Assembly (NCBI RefSeq): GCF_037975245.1
Contig: NC_092577.1
Location: forward strand, 24,675,398-24,739,397
Source of the DNA: Apostichopus japonicus
Lineage: Eukaryota > Echinodermata > Holothuroidea > Aspidochirotida > Stichopodidae
Direction of reading: 5' to 3'
Length of the DNA stretch: 64,000 bases
A model generated the notes under the pieces. That model was given only the letters and a program-made list of their open reading frames with translations. It was not told the DNA's origin and did not search any database. How positions within the stretch are numbered: position 1 is the stretch's first letter; each line of letters begins with the position of its first letter. Positions 49,950 through 62,934 of this stretch are shown here, piece by piece. The position numbers and the translations under genes were made by a program.

Positions 49950-52589
49950 GTAATCTTCTTTTACATTATTTTGTCCAAGTCATAAATCCATGAAATATAT
50001 TCATGTCCGAAAAATTGAGATGGAAAAACCTGGGTTGTTTTGATATCTAGAAGTAGACAGTTTTGATGGTAGTCACCACTACAGTCTACAGTAACATACA
50101 GTAGGTCAATAGGCCTAGCTCTCAAGGCAGGCATCAAGAATATGGTCGAGTTGTTCGCCTCTTCTAATTTGGCTGTTGTCATTGACGTCAAACTATATGA
50201 CCAAAAAGTCCAACAGAGACTGACCTAGGATGAAGGATACCACATAAAAAACAAGTTCTTAAATATGACATTACTAAACCTTGCAACGTCGTTCTTTCGA
50301 CTAACAGGCAATGAGCGCTAAAGGCAAGACTAGCAGGATAAAGTGTAACCTGCAGAGACTATTCGTGGCAAAGTAGCAAAAATGCAAGTTATATATTTGT
50401 TGTACCATGATTGTTATTGATAATTGTAGAGACAGAGCAAAGATTTAAAATTAGGAATCAAAATTAAAACTTCCAGTATTGAGATACTGCATCATTGATG
50501 CTCTTGTTAATGTTTGGTTTCAATGATGTTGAAACTTTCCACTCACGATGGCATATGTGTGCGTGTGCGTTGGTGGGAGTACTGTGTTTGTGATCCTAGC
50601 TTGTAAACACAGTTTCTCGTGACACTAAGCTTTATTGGACAGATCTCAAAGTTGGTACAATTTTCTCAAAATTGACGAGTTGCAGAAATTGATGCATTGA
50701 CGAGATCCGTTATTTCGTGAAAACGTCAATTTTCTGAATTTTGTCATCTTGTCGAGATGGTAGTAAGTATGCAACTCGTCAATTTGCAGAGAATTGATGC
50801 ATTGACGAGATCCGTTATCGCGTCAAAACGTCAATTTTATGAATTTTGAGACGTTACCATCTCGTGAACTCGTCAATTTGCAGATTTGTCAAGTTGGTAA
50901 CTCGTCAATGCAATGTCCCTTCTACGCTTCCGTATCACAAGTACAAGAAGCCTATTGTTTTTGGTGATGGTAAAATTTCACAATTTGAAGCATGGATAGA
51001 TCTATTTATTGGTATGTCTAGGCCAGTGGTTGAGTCAACAGGGCAAACTTGTGAAAACCTTATGTAAACCGTACATCTCAAGCCAGGGTACACTAGCTTG
51101 CAGAGATATATAATGTTTAGTATCATGTTATATCGCTACCGAAAGCTTTCAGTGGTCTTTTTAGATCCCCAACTGTCACTTTAAAAAAGTTGTTTATCAC
51201 AGTTGTCAATAGTTTTTGGCTGTATACATACTATTAAGATACAATAAGTTGAACATGCAGCCTACACATATACAGTAGCCTATACGTCAGATTGACAAAT
51301 TCATAAAATAAAATTTATTACATAATGGAAACCATGTGCAGTGCAGTTTGCATAATGGTGATCTCTTTATATGTACACCCAACCAGCTAGTATCGGATCA
51401 TAGCAACATGTAACGACATGTATGCATTTAAGTATTTTGTCACACAGCACAGTGCTAACATCATACAAGGGAGTTGTTATTGTTCCATAACAACTCTGAT
51501 AATAATAGCCTGTTTGTGCAGGGACTTGTTATGGAACAACTCCCTGGTTTGTGCTTTGGACATGAGAACTATCTAGTGCCTGTTGAACATTAGTCTTGTG
51601 CATTTTCATGTAACTTACTAACACCAAATTACTGCAAACACATGGTCATTTTAAAAAGTATTAAAACTGAATACAATAAAGAGCTTTTATTTGGACATGA
51701 TACCCAATATGAAACTACTTTTGTTGCACATATGTATGGTGGTTTTTATCATAAATTATCTTTATAGGAGCCATGATTTTTTTTTATTTGTTTATGAAAT
51801 AGGTCTGGAAAACCTGATTGAAATTTAACTTCTGTGATTGTACTAATATGTGAGACCATTGATTAACCTAATTAATAGCTTTTAAAGATGAAGAAACTGA
51901 TAACATTGGAACAATTTCATAACTCATTAGTGTGAGCAAGTGAGAACCCAATGCAAGGTTTAATGAGGTACTGTTTAGTTCCTTAAAATGCATAGCTGGT
52001 GGTTTTCGACATCCTCTACCGTAATTTGATCAAATAATGTTACCTTTTCATTGAATTTTTACACTTGTATCTTTCCATTGATCTGTGTGAAGGCATTGTG
52101 GGACTTTCATGAAAACTTATGATGAAGCTATTACTTATTACTGCATTATTAACACTACCCCCATCATAATGTTAATATGAAAATGCCTAAATTAATTAGC
52201 CACGATTGCCTTGTTAATCTCATATGCATACTCAATTGTTTACCTTCAGCCGTGATTCACCCCATAGGTGCAGGAAAAGTAAACTCCACCAAAAAATTGT
52301 TGTACACTCAATTCTGAAGCAGAACCAATGACACACAACTACTACGCACATTGCTAAGTGATGCACACTATCACATACAGTACTGTACAGAGGATATATT
52401 GTGGACATGAATATTGTAGAGAGACGGCAAATCTTTCCACATTTTTAACTTTTGTAACTCGTTTATGAAATATGGAATCTATCAGGCCCTTTCTTTAACT
52501 GCAGTGTTTTTGTGGAGTTGTAACTTTCTGAAGGCCTTATTTTATGGCAGAGAGATTGAGACATACCAAAATGTTAAATGTATTTAATT
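49950..52589. other. Non-coding stretch with small repeats
   Basis: At 50690-50890 a roughly 105-bp unit is duplicated (GATGCATTGACGAGATCCG, then CGTCAATTTT), among scattered AACTCGTCAAT motifs. At 51468-51543 an imperfect palindrome has GGGAGTTGTT and AACAACTCCC ends and TTCCATAACA inside. No gene recognised. Confidence 0.5.
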
Positions 52590-52965
52590 TGCATTGCAAG
52601 AATGCAAGTTCTTTCATACCCGTAAATTGAAGCATTTGTCGATAAGCTACTGTAGTGAAGGCCTAAGCAAACATCCATTATCTTTGGTTGCTGTTATGCT
52701 CTGAGCCTTAGAACGTCAGAAAGGTCAGGTCCCAGAGATTAGTGGTATTATATTGAGGTAATTTTGGTTATTTTTAGGAAGTAACATTTCCAAATGCCCC
52801 AAAACATGCAAAAACACAATTTCATCAGCATATGCCTGAAATGGATTGAAACTCATAAAATATGTAACTGCTTGACTGCAAAAAAGTTATGGTTGCCTGT
52901 TGTAACGTTGCTAGTACTAGTAGTTGTAATATTTGGAGGTGCGGCAATTATAAAGCCTTTATCAC
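52590..52965. mobile_element. TA-target MITE, copy 3, truncated
   Basis: Matches the middle and right of 783-1379 and 20111-20714 (AAGTTCTTTCATACCC, GGTCAGGTCCCAGAGA, ATTTTGGTTATTTTTAGG, GGTGCGGCAATTAT). The left terminus is missing and the right one is degenerate, so this is the oldest of the three copies. Confidence 0.8.
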
Positions 52966-53060
52966 CAGGCTGCAAAATTTGTAGGTTGGTCAGTCTGTTA
53001 CAAGTATAAACTTTAATTGATTTATCACATTTTAATATTGCTAGTATCTGTAATACTAAT

Positions 53061-53762
53061 GGTGGGGCTTATTCGCAGGGCAGTCCTGCAAATAGCCGGA
53101 CACAAACATCTTATTCGCAGGGCTGCCCTGCGAATAGCCTGACACATACACCTTATTTACAGGGGTGCCTTGCGAATAGCCACACACATACACCTTTCAC
53201 ACATACACATTTCCCGCCCATGTAGGCTCGTTGTTCAACGTGTTTGGAGGGGTTTGGAGGGTTACTTGTACATGTTTGTATGCGATTCTGCTTCCTTACA
53301 AAAACAACATTTCAAATCGTGTTTTCAAGAGGCAATATCGTATTATCATATTTCACTAGTTTCATCGTACTAAATACTAAATCGTATTGTTTGGCATCTC
53401 TGGAAGTGGCTAAGACTATTTGGGCCCAAAAGGTTGGCTTCTTAAAGGCCCCTAAACTGACTGGTATCAATAGCAACACCGGCTTTTCAAGCCCCTCAAA
53501 TATGGCTTAAGTAGAACCTATATTTGACTTTACGATTGGCATAATGAGGACCCCAAAAGCCTCTTAGAAATGTTATAAATCTGGGACCCTTTACATATGT
53601 TATTTGATGTCCCTGAAATTGGCTTTTGCCTCATACACATTTTGAAATTGATATCAGTATGGGGAGGCCAATGATAAACCTATTTTCAAATTTGTCACAG
53701 CCTTGCGAATAAGGTGTCTGTGTACGTTATTAGCCGGGCTGCCCTGCGAATAATCACTTCGG
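53061..53762. mobile_element. Fold-back element with 42-bp palindromic units
   Basis: The left side has three tandem 42-bp units (53069, 53111, 53153) centred on the palindrome TTCGCAGGGCTGCCCTGCGA. The right side has one and a half inverted units (about 53700-53753), ending CTGCCCTGCGAATAA. ATACTAAT flanks both sides (53053-53060 and 53763-53770), an 8-bp target duplication. The interior of about 500 bp has no gene. Confidence 0.8.
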
Positions 53763-54579
53763 ATACTAATAGCCTAGGCCTGATTTAGGACTAACGTTAG
53801 GCCTAGTCTACTATAACTTAACTTAAGTCTAAGCATGGTCAAACTTTATTTGTGTTCAGTATGAAGGTATTTACTCTAAATGTTATTAATATGTCCGGAA
53901 CTCTTTTAAGGAATTTACTTACAATGCGAATACGCCACCAAATTTCAAAAGCCAACTTCAAATGGCAACGTTTACGGTAACCCGCGGCACTTTCCTTTGT
54001 GGACTACCTGGCTAGGCCCACATAAAGTAACGTTGAATGTAGGCTATTGTGATAGCAACGATACGATCCGATCGACTGCCCTGTCACCGAACACAGAAAG
54101 AACTGCTTGTGTATGGAGGCGTTGTTTCATTACGTGTAAATTTGCCAGTTAAAATAGAAACTCTTATTTCCTTAAATATCCCAAATTAATGCAAGAAAAG
54201 TACAAACGCGAAGATTTCAGTGTAATTAGAGGAACCTTTAAGTTTCGGAACTATATATAGCCGCATTTGGTCAAAATCGAGGTGTCAAGTTGGGATCAAC
54301 ATATATACCATGTTCGTAATTCTGTTATATACACTTCGGAATTACCTTCACTTTTGAGGGGAAATTCTACCGTTTTAATGAATGATTTTTTTTTTAGTAA
54401 CTTCGGAATTGAAAAGTTAATGAGGTTTTCTCTTAACTCGAAATGATCATTCCTCAAAGGAAGTGAAATTGATTGATCAAGAAGACCCTAGACTTACGTT
54501 TACCTGATGTCAGGTAAACATATCCCCGAGATAAACCTAGGTCCCAGCTATCATGCGGTGAAGTAAACTCAAATACCAA
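53763..54579. other. Non-coding stretch, nothing recognised
   Basis: No open frame or repeat of note before the microsatellite. Confidence 0.4.
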
Positions 54580-54635
<56 letters not shown>

Positions 54636-54827
54636 CATATATACGTATATATATATATATATATATCTATATATATATATGTATATATATATGTATATAT
54701 ATATATACGTATGTACATATATATATATATATGTATGTATATATATATATATACATCGAACGTATGTATATCCTTTTAGAGATGTGTATATATATATATA
54801 TATACGTATATACATATATATATGTAT

Positions 54828-54861
<34 letters not shown>

Positions 54862-54891
54862 ATGTATATGTATATATATATGTATATATAT

Positions 54892-54925
<34 letters not shown>

Positions 54926-54968
54926 GTATATGTATATATATATATATGTATATGTATATATGTATATG

Positions 54969-55016
<48 letters not shown>

Positions 55017-55072
55017 CGTATGTATATATATATATATACATCGAACGTATGTATATCCTTTTAGAGATGTAA
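54580..55072. repeat. TA/TATG microsatellite with embedded duplicate
   Basis: About 490 bp of TATATA and TATATG. The unique segment ACATCGAACGTATGTATATC followed by CTTTTAGAGATG occurs twice (54752 and 55039), so the block grew by duplication of a larger unit as well as by slippage. Open frames on both strands are by-products. Confidence 0.95.
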
Positions 55073-56014
55073 ACATCTTTTCTTAGTGATGATAAGATGT
55101 ATCAGAGGTGCAAAGCACACTGTGTATCCACAAACGAATTAATGCATTCATTGATCTTGTCATCCTAGAAGCCTGCACATGTATCGAAAAGTGTATGCCC
55201 TCCATACGCTGCGTGTTAAATTGTATGTAATTGGTTTCTGTACTCTTTACACACCATATATGTTGATGTGGTGTAACTTGGCCATTGTGGTAACATGGCT
55301 ATCAAACTGTTGTATATTTAGTATGTCTGAGAAATAAGTGTAGCATAGATTGCTTGTGATCATGCTCTTCTATTTACTCATCCCAAGCATTAAAAGGGAA
55401 TGGATAATTGTAGTGAACCATTTAAAGCATTTTCTGATGGAAGATTTTGATACATTGTCCTCATAGTTCTTATTTCTCTTTCTAACCAAGTGAAAATATT
55501 CACCGTTTCTCACTCAAAGTACAATTTTTTGAGCGCATCTATTAGGTGAATGATCTTATGTGTGCGAATTGGGAAAACAATCGACTTGCAGTTAGCACTT
55601 CTATTTCCGCAACATAAGCACTCTCACAAGTACATGCACAGGTGATTCCCTATTATATATTACTCTACATACACATTGTGAACGTAGGTATACAGCCTAC
55701 CATGATCACTTGGTCATACAAAGCTAATCAGTGGTATCTGCAGATATAGATTATATCAGTACTTCAAGATCTGCATTGTTGGCCTGAATTTAGCACCCTA
55801 TATTGCAAAAGCAGTCTTGTTTTAATTAATAGACTTGCCATGGTATGATATGAGCTCTGTACTTTCCACAGTTATTCTACATAAGGATCATCCTATTAAA
55901 GCCTTGAACTGACAATTAGAATTTTCTCTCAAGTCCTAAGAGGGCACAAGAATTGAAAGGTATACTAGCAGCTTTTACCATGGTAACACTTTTAGGTCAT
56001 TTTTCGTTTTGCAG
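55073..56014. other. Non-coding stretch upstream of the KDZ fragment
   Basis: No motif-bearing exon found. The N-terminal part of the KDZ transposase, if present, was not recognised here. Confidence 0.35.
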
Positions 56015-57682
56015 GTATGCATACCCGGCACTACTGTTAAAGAGGTTGGTTGGTGGCAGTACATTGCACTATCATGTCATTTATGATATTGCGTGCAAAT
56101 TCGAAGGACACATTAAGGTGTGCGAACCTCTAGCACCTGTATGTGGAATACAATATGCCCAATACGTAATGTATTTTCCTTACCATTGGAAGCAGATTCA
56201 CAATGTAGAGTTAATGTAGGTTTCAGAGTGAATTATAAATCTTATTCCTTTAATGCGTTGTGGCACATTGTTGTATTAATTGAATTTCATGTTGGAGGAA
56301 AATATGCGTCACATCCTTAGCTCACACTAGTATCCGACGTAGACATCGCCCAATTTCAGATCCATCTATCTGAAACTATCTGTCTATAGATCTGTCTGAC
56401 AGTCGGTCTGCCCATCTGTCTGTTTATCTGCTACTATTTCTGCATTCTGTCGTGAAAATTTATCACAGTGATCACCACAATAGGGGCATTACTAGTGCTC
56501 TGGAAGTTAAGGTCAAAGTTAACTTTCAGTAAGAGTCATCAGCCACTTGTGAAAACACAAAATATGCTTCTCCACAATTGCAATAGATGGACAATGACAT
56601 TTGGTAAGAATTATCAATTTATATTTTGAATTTAAAAACATCAACAGTTGTTCTTTGTCCACAGAAGAACATGCCAGAATTGGGAGCTTTTGATATGGCA
56701 CTGCCTGTATTTCATGCATATGGACATAAACTTCATTGCCAGGTAAACACATGCACGCTTCTGAAAAGTTGTCTGCTTCCTCTCGTACAGCATTTCTGGT
56801 TTACTATACATTTTTCACAACAGGCATGCAAGTGTCATGTGCCACCTAGTTTTATAACTGAGGTAGTTGTATGAGTACGTATGTACAAATCCTTTTTTTA
56901 TTGGGTGTGTGCTTGGGTGCAGGTGAATGTGTGTGCTTTGAGTTAATTGGAGACCATTACAGTTTTCAAATTGCGCATGTGACTAGGAGCCTAAAGTAAG
57001 TACCAGTATTATATTGGTTTTGGTGGATTCAAATCACAGAATGTTGATAAGGAAAAATGTAGTGTACTAGAAGTATAAATAGAGCACATGTATTGCATTA
57101 TTCGTTAGTCCGCTGGGAGTTGGGGCATTTGCAGAAATTTGTAAATCAATTTTTGGTCTTAATTCATTTTGTTGATCTATCAACTTCAGTGCTCCCATAT
57201 CACCTTGTCAGTGCATGTTATATTTTGAAAAAAAAATCTGCTGTTGCATAACATCATTCCTAAGTGACCTCACAGGCTAGACAGCCTGTACAGTTTGCTC
57301 TGCTTGCATTCTGCTTACATGCTTTTTGTACAGAGAACATGTGTGTTGGCTTTAAAGCAATGTGTTCATTGGTTGGTAGATCAAGCACATCAGATGATGT
57401 GGCGAGTAATGACTTATTCAGTGCTGGCATGTTATATCAAGGGCCAATGCACCAGACCTTTACTTGGGTATTAGAGATTTGTGAATTTTGCTGTAAATGA
57501 ATAATAATCAGCATTCTCCGCTGTTTTTTGGTGGGGAGTGTATGGAACGTTTATGGTCATTTCTGAGAAAGTTCTCTCATATCACCAAAGAGATGACCCA
57601 ATCACACAGGATCGATCTTCTAAGCGATGCCCTGTTGCAGTATTCTGCATGCAAACTTGCAAACCTTAGTGAGTTACTTTAA
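56015..57682 (+). pseudogene. KDZ (Kyakuja-Dileera-Zisupton) transposase fragments
   Basis: Three exon-like pieces are in phase: 56015-56117 (AYPALLLKRL ... YHVIYDIACKFEGHIK), 56665-56742 (ELGAFDMALPVFHAYGHKLHCQ, given here as its motif) and 57512-57682 (GGECMERLWSFLRKFS, ITKEMTQSHRIDLLSDAL). These match in order the catalytic-core motifs of KDZ transposases: the YDIAC motif, the PxFHxxGHxxxCQ motif and the GExxERLWSxLRxxSxITKEM motif. GT or AG borders are present. The N-terminal zinc-binding region and the usual residues between CQ and GE are missing, so this is probably a remnant, though unseen exons cannot be excluded. Confidence 0.75.
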
Positions 57683-57911
57683 TGAATGCGCCTTACATGA
57701 TCAGTTGTTGATGTTAAGGTAGTGACTACCATGTGCATATGCATCAACTATCTCAGTAAGGCAACTTTCTCAAATAATATGACAGACCATTTCTGCTAAG
57801 TAATACTGTGTGCCACAACCAATTTTTTTCAGTAATACACAATTGATGAACTTCGAAGATTATGCACATTCAGTGATTTGCAGCAGTTACAGACAAATTT
57901 GTTAGGGGACA

Positions 57912-58217
57912 AACTAAAACGAATGACAGCGCATGACAGCGCATGACAACGAATGACAACGAATGACAGCGCATGACAGCGCATGACAACGAATGACGAC
58001 GAATGACGACGAATGACGACGAATGACGACGAATGACGACGAATGACGACGAATGACGACGAATGACGACGAATGACGACGAATGACGACGAATGACGAC
58101 GAATGACGACGAATGACGACGAATGACGACGAATGACGACGAATGACGACGAATGACGACGAATGACGACGAATGACGACGAATGACGACGAATGACGAC
58201 GAATGACGACGAATGAC
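57912..58217. repeat. 10-bp satellite (GAATGACGAC)n
   Basis: About 30 units. The right two thirds (57990-58217) are perfectly homogeneous, while the left end mixes GCATGACAGC and GAATGACAAC variants. A 10-base unit gives an open frame with a 10-residue repeat on the minus strand, which is a by-product. Confidence 0.95.
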
Positions 58218-61200
58218 GGTGGTGTGTGAATATAGAATGATTAACGGAGTCGAGTAATCGGTTATCGGATTCCTGCGCAAAAATGATATGAGGAAAATCG
58301 CATGTTACGTGGTTGCAGGGTTTTGGTGTAATTTACGGATAGAAACAACAGGGAAAGTTTTCTGTGTGAGAATGCGCTTGTGCTGTGCTTTTAACATTTA
58401 CCTCTGTAGATTTATATAGAAAGATAACTGAAGTAATTGGTTTGAAACAATTCATATCGATGTTCACATAGATACTACGCGCACTGAGTGAACGCTTAAT
58501 TATTTTATCTTTTAACACCGTTTTCTTATGTCATTGGTAAGTGCCATCATAATGAGCTACAATATAGGACGAGAATAAACTTATTTCATTTTTTTTAATT
58601 CCTTTCCTCAAAGAAACCCATAGTATCCGTAATTGGGAAATATTTTCGATATTTGGTAATTTTTTTTAATTTCATTTGGGGCAAATGGACACACCGTGGG
58701 GAGAAAAATTTAGTTTGTTGTACGGAGATTACGGTTAAATTTAATTACACCGTGGACACTAGCGCATTAAATGCAGTTCTTGAGACGTGTCAGCCTCTTT
58801 AATAGAGTGCGTCTGTTCAATTGATATTTGAGGATTGTGACGTGGCGTGTGTGATTTATTGTTATCAATTAATATTCTCTTATTTGTCATTCGGTTCTTT
58901 GTTGCCTTTTGGGGGAAGTAAAGGATATGATATCTATAAAAGTAATGCTTTATCAGCTCTGAACTATCGCGATCGCTCTTTTTCAACATTATTCATTTAA
59001 TGAGCACTGTAGTAACTTGGAAATGTTATATTTGTTTGCTTTGTTGAAGTCGCTGTCAATTTTGACTACTGCCTTTTTTCATATCTCCTAATGTGCTGCT
59101 TCCAAGCTGTGTCATGTCTTTGGCGAGATAATTGCCTGACATGTATATGATTCGTTTCGCCCGGCCCATTTCTTGTATCCTTGGATCACTGTTTCATTTG
59201 ACGCCCTCTCTTTTTACACTCACTCTGTCAGGGTGCAACCATCAAGCTTCGCTGCGCAGTTTAAATAGTATGCCATTAGGCCGTTGTTGCAGGGCAAACA
59301 AGGCATATATATGTATATAATTTTTATGATACATATGATACAATTTTGGGGGGCAAAGTTGTGGCAAATTTTCCTTATTTTGAATTCATTTTCGTAATCT
59401 GGTAATGGCGAAATTAATTTATTCATTAATTTAGTCCGGAATTTTGATGTGAAATTGTTCATTGATTTTTTTGGATTGTTTGAAATGTGGCACAGCATTT
59501 TTTTTTGGTTCAATATTAATGAAATAACATTTTCAAAGTTGTTGCTTTCGTTTTCTTATACTGCAGGTTATGGACCTTATATTCTTCTGGTGCAATGCGG
59601 CAGTCTGCTTTCAAACAACTTGAGATGAAAGGAAGTGCACAAGATGAAAGAAATTTTGATTTTTCAGTCTATATACTTTCAACTAAGCAAGTTACGAAAT
59701 GGTACAATTCATGAAGAATGGTCGACGGAATGATTATATTATGCAATACAACATCCGCGCATTTATATTATTGTGTCCATGATGCATAGCAGCGGTGTAA
59801 TAAGGGGGCGCAGCTGCCCGGACTGTGCCCTACTCGGGCCCTTAAAGGGATTACGGATGGTACAGTGTATACGTCGTTATACTAAAGGGCACGAATTATA
59901 AATTGAATTTCTTGAAACGAGTCAACCTCTTTAATATCAATGGTCAATTTTTCATATACATGCTTGGCACTTTCAATATCATATATATACAGTATGTGTT
60001 TGGTATGTCTTCGTGACACTCTGGACTGCTGGCACAATTTTCGAATTACGATTAACGGAAAAGTGTACCCCTCCCGCTCACAGAAGAAATTGGCCTGATT
60101 AAAAGAGATCTTCGAGGCAGGTAGGATACTCTTATCCCATAAGAATATTTCTCTTTGTCCTGTTCTCTACTATGAATATGTGAACAATTTTGTGTCATTG
60201 GTGCTACTTTGTAATTCTTGTTATTTAATGTATGCATTTTCTAAAACCTATTAAAATTGTGATTGATGTAATCATAATGAGCACAACCTGGAAGTTGTGT
60301 TACTTCTTTGTGTAAGTGCTATTTTCTTTATGTGACGAAGCCTATTATTTAAAGAGGCTGACGCGTCTCATCAAAAATACCATAATTCGCCGTCTTAAAC
60401 TGTTGAACTTTTAAATGAGTCACATTCTGGAAAACGTCACGATGCACTGTTTCTTTCCCATTGGGAGTGTCAAGTTATGTTTTTGTAAAAACGTTATATT
60501 TGAATATTTTTTTGGGAATTTGTTCGGTTTTTCGTAAAACAAATTTGGGGAACTTAATAACAAAATAAGGCAAATTGCCACAAAAAACTGAACTCGTGCT
60601 GCTGTGCGTAACTCAGGCTGCTGCAAGGGTTGAGGTTGGTGCGTCCGCAACCCCATTCTACACCCTTGTATTTGGTCTCGTATCGTAATTTGTCTCTCTT
60701 TTGATAACTTTGACAGTAAATTGACATGATGATTTTCGGTTCTTTATTTGCGCTATTGTATTTCTACTTTTGGAATAGATTTATATTATTAGATCTTTAG
60801 ACTATTAGATATAACTGTATAAACGTCGAAACTTTCAGATATATTTTGGCGAATCTTTTTTGACTGTTTGAATGGTTCATTTGTATTGACGGGTTATTAT
60901 CATCATCAAGCGCCCCTGCCTTACGTGATACATTATATATAGCCAGGGAGATTCTGAAGTCAGGCTTACTATGTATAAGAGGTTTATTTTTCATCATACC
61001 TTGTGTTTTGTTCAAATTTGCAGTGCTTTTGTTGGCTTATCCTCGGCAGCTTTTCGACTGCGACAAATATCAAAATAATTTTTCCACAAACAACAAAAAT
61101 AGGGGGTAAGATGTTTCGGGATAGCTGAAGATGGCTTCTGTTATCGATTTATTTTTTATTTTATTTTTTAAATTTGGGGCAAATGGACACAAAATGGGGA

Positions 61201-61394
61201 AAAAAATTTAGTTTGTTGTACGGAGATTACGGTTAAATTTGATTACACCGTGGACATTTGCACAGTATGCAGTAGGCGTGATCTGTGATTGGTCAGTCGT
61301 TTACCAACTGAAGAATAGTGTTGGAAATAAAAATTGAATTTCTTAAGACGAGCCAGCATTTTTAAGTTTTAATATTGGATACTTAACTTGCTTT
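58218..61394. repeat. Non-coding stretch with a dispersed local repeat family
   Basis: The motif GAGACGTGTCAGCCTCTTTA and variants recur at about 58776, 59912, 60350 (reverse) and 61337. A longer block (GGGGCAAATGGACACA ... GTACGGAGATTACGGTTAAA ... TACACCGTGGACA) is present at 58678-58760 and 61176-61262. No gene recognised. Confidence 0.6.
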
Positions 61395-61583
61395 GTATTA
61401 TATATATATATATATATATACACATACATATACATATGTATTTATATATTTATTTATATATATATATACATATATATATATACATATATATACATATACA
61501 TACATATACATACATATATATACATATATATACATATATATACATATATAGACATAGACACAGACACACACACAGACACACAC

Positions 61584-61624
<41 letters not shown>

Positions 61625-61655
61625 ATGTAAATAAATATATATATATATCAATTTA
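61395..61655. repeat. TA/ACAT/GACACA microsatellite
   Basis: A compound tract of TATATA, ACATAT and CACAGACACA. Confidence 0.95.
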
Positions 61656-61909
61656 TCAATCAATATTCAATATTAGTCGGTTACATTGAGCGCGCACCCC
61701 AGTGTCGTTGTGATAGGGGCGGGGGAAGATGCCCCGTAGAGCTTTTTGGGGCGCCGAAGTGGTCACAGGGGCACCGAAATGGTCTCAGGACGCTAAAAAA
61801 TGACTAAAAATTTAGAATTCAAAAATATTATCAGACAAAGTCACTATCACAGCCCAGGGGGGGGGGACCTGTATAATGGCTTCCCCCTCTGTGAACAACC
61901 TCTCACAAC
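61656..61909. other. Non-coding, decayed repeat
   Basis: G-run-rich sequence (61715-61870) of the kind found inside the hAT-like MITEs of this window; no termini identified. Confidence 0.35.
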
Positions 61910-62297
61910 CAGTGGCGTATTCAGCTTTCCGTTCCAGAAATCATCGAAATACAAAAATGTTTACGAAGTTACTCCCCCCACCCATTGAATAAAGAAAGTT
62001 GGTGGAAATTCCCTTTAAAAAATAATGAAAAAACAAGTTTTTAAAAAATCAAAAGATTTTTGAATTTTTCCCTGCAAAAAAACGTCCAGCTATGACACTG
62101 GTTGAAGGTTACTACTATCTAGTAGGAGCGAGTTATGGTAATCACCTAAATTGGACGATATTTATCTTAAATGTCTTTATTTTTAACGTTTTCTGCCCGA
62201 GCCTCAATATAATTTATATCTCACTAAATAATGTTTTTCTGAAACATCCCGCCAGGGGGGCAAGTTGCCCCCTGAGCCCCATTGAAATACGCCACTG
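61910..62297. mobile_element. hAT-like MITE with 8-bp target duplication
   Basis: A 388-bp element with ends CAGTGGCGTATT and AATACGCCACTG. CTCACAAC lies exactly outside both ends (61902-61909 and 62298-62305). No coding sequence. Confidence 0.92.
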
Positions 62298-62305
62298 CTC
62301 ACAAC

Positions 62306-62934
62306 GCCACTGCCCTACTCAAAAAAGTTACGGTACGCCATGACCAAATAGAAGTGTAGAAACGAGGGGTATCTATTTTAAAATGCGGCTGAACCCATAT
62401 AGCTTTTTTTGACATTTTATATTGGCTAACATTCTTAGAATCCACTAATCCATGAGGGTCACGGTGGAAGAAATCCGGGAAATTTGAGAAGAATATCAGA
62501 AGAAGTTGGGTTCATTTGAGGAGAAATCCGGAAAATCTGGAGCAAATTTCCCAAAAATTGAAAAGGACTTGCTAAAATTTTACATAATCTCATACAAAAT
62601 TCGATACATTTGAAAATTTTGAAGTTTACACACATGCCGGCACTACCTCCTTGAATTTCCTGGAAAAAAATGTAAAATTGCACGTTTTGAAAAGAAAGAG
62701 TTTCTTTTTGAAAATTCTTGAAAAACCTGTTAAAGTGCCTCTTAACAGGAAAACTGCACATGCATCAAGTTTAATCATTTAAACCTGTTACAAATATGTG
62801 CATTTCGAATCAATGCTTGTAATATTCAATACACGGGCGTTGGGTTTATTACCAAATGGCGTGATCTCTTCCTGGTGTATAGGTAACATTTTACCCATGG
62901 TTAATTATTGTCTTGCCGTCAACGTCATAACCTG
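62306..62934. other. Non-coding stretch, nothing recognised
   Basis: AT-rich; a minus-strand open frame of 100 codons (62459-62761) shows no motif. Confidence 0.35.

Noticed and set aside
57264-57500. 78-codon frame between KDZ exons 2 and 3
   Set aside because: Its sequence does not match the KDZ segment expected there and it does not connect in phase to the flanking exons.
57870-58280. 136-codon frame with a 10-residue Ser/His/Arg/Val repeat
   Set aside because: It is the translated 10-bp satellite; the frame closes as soon as the satellite ends.
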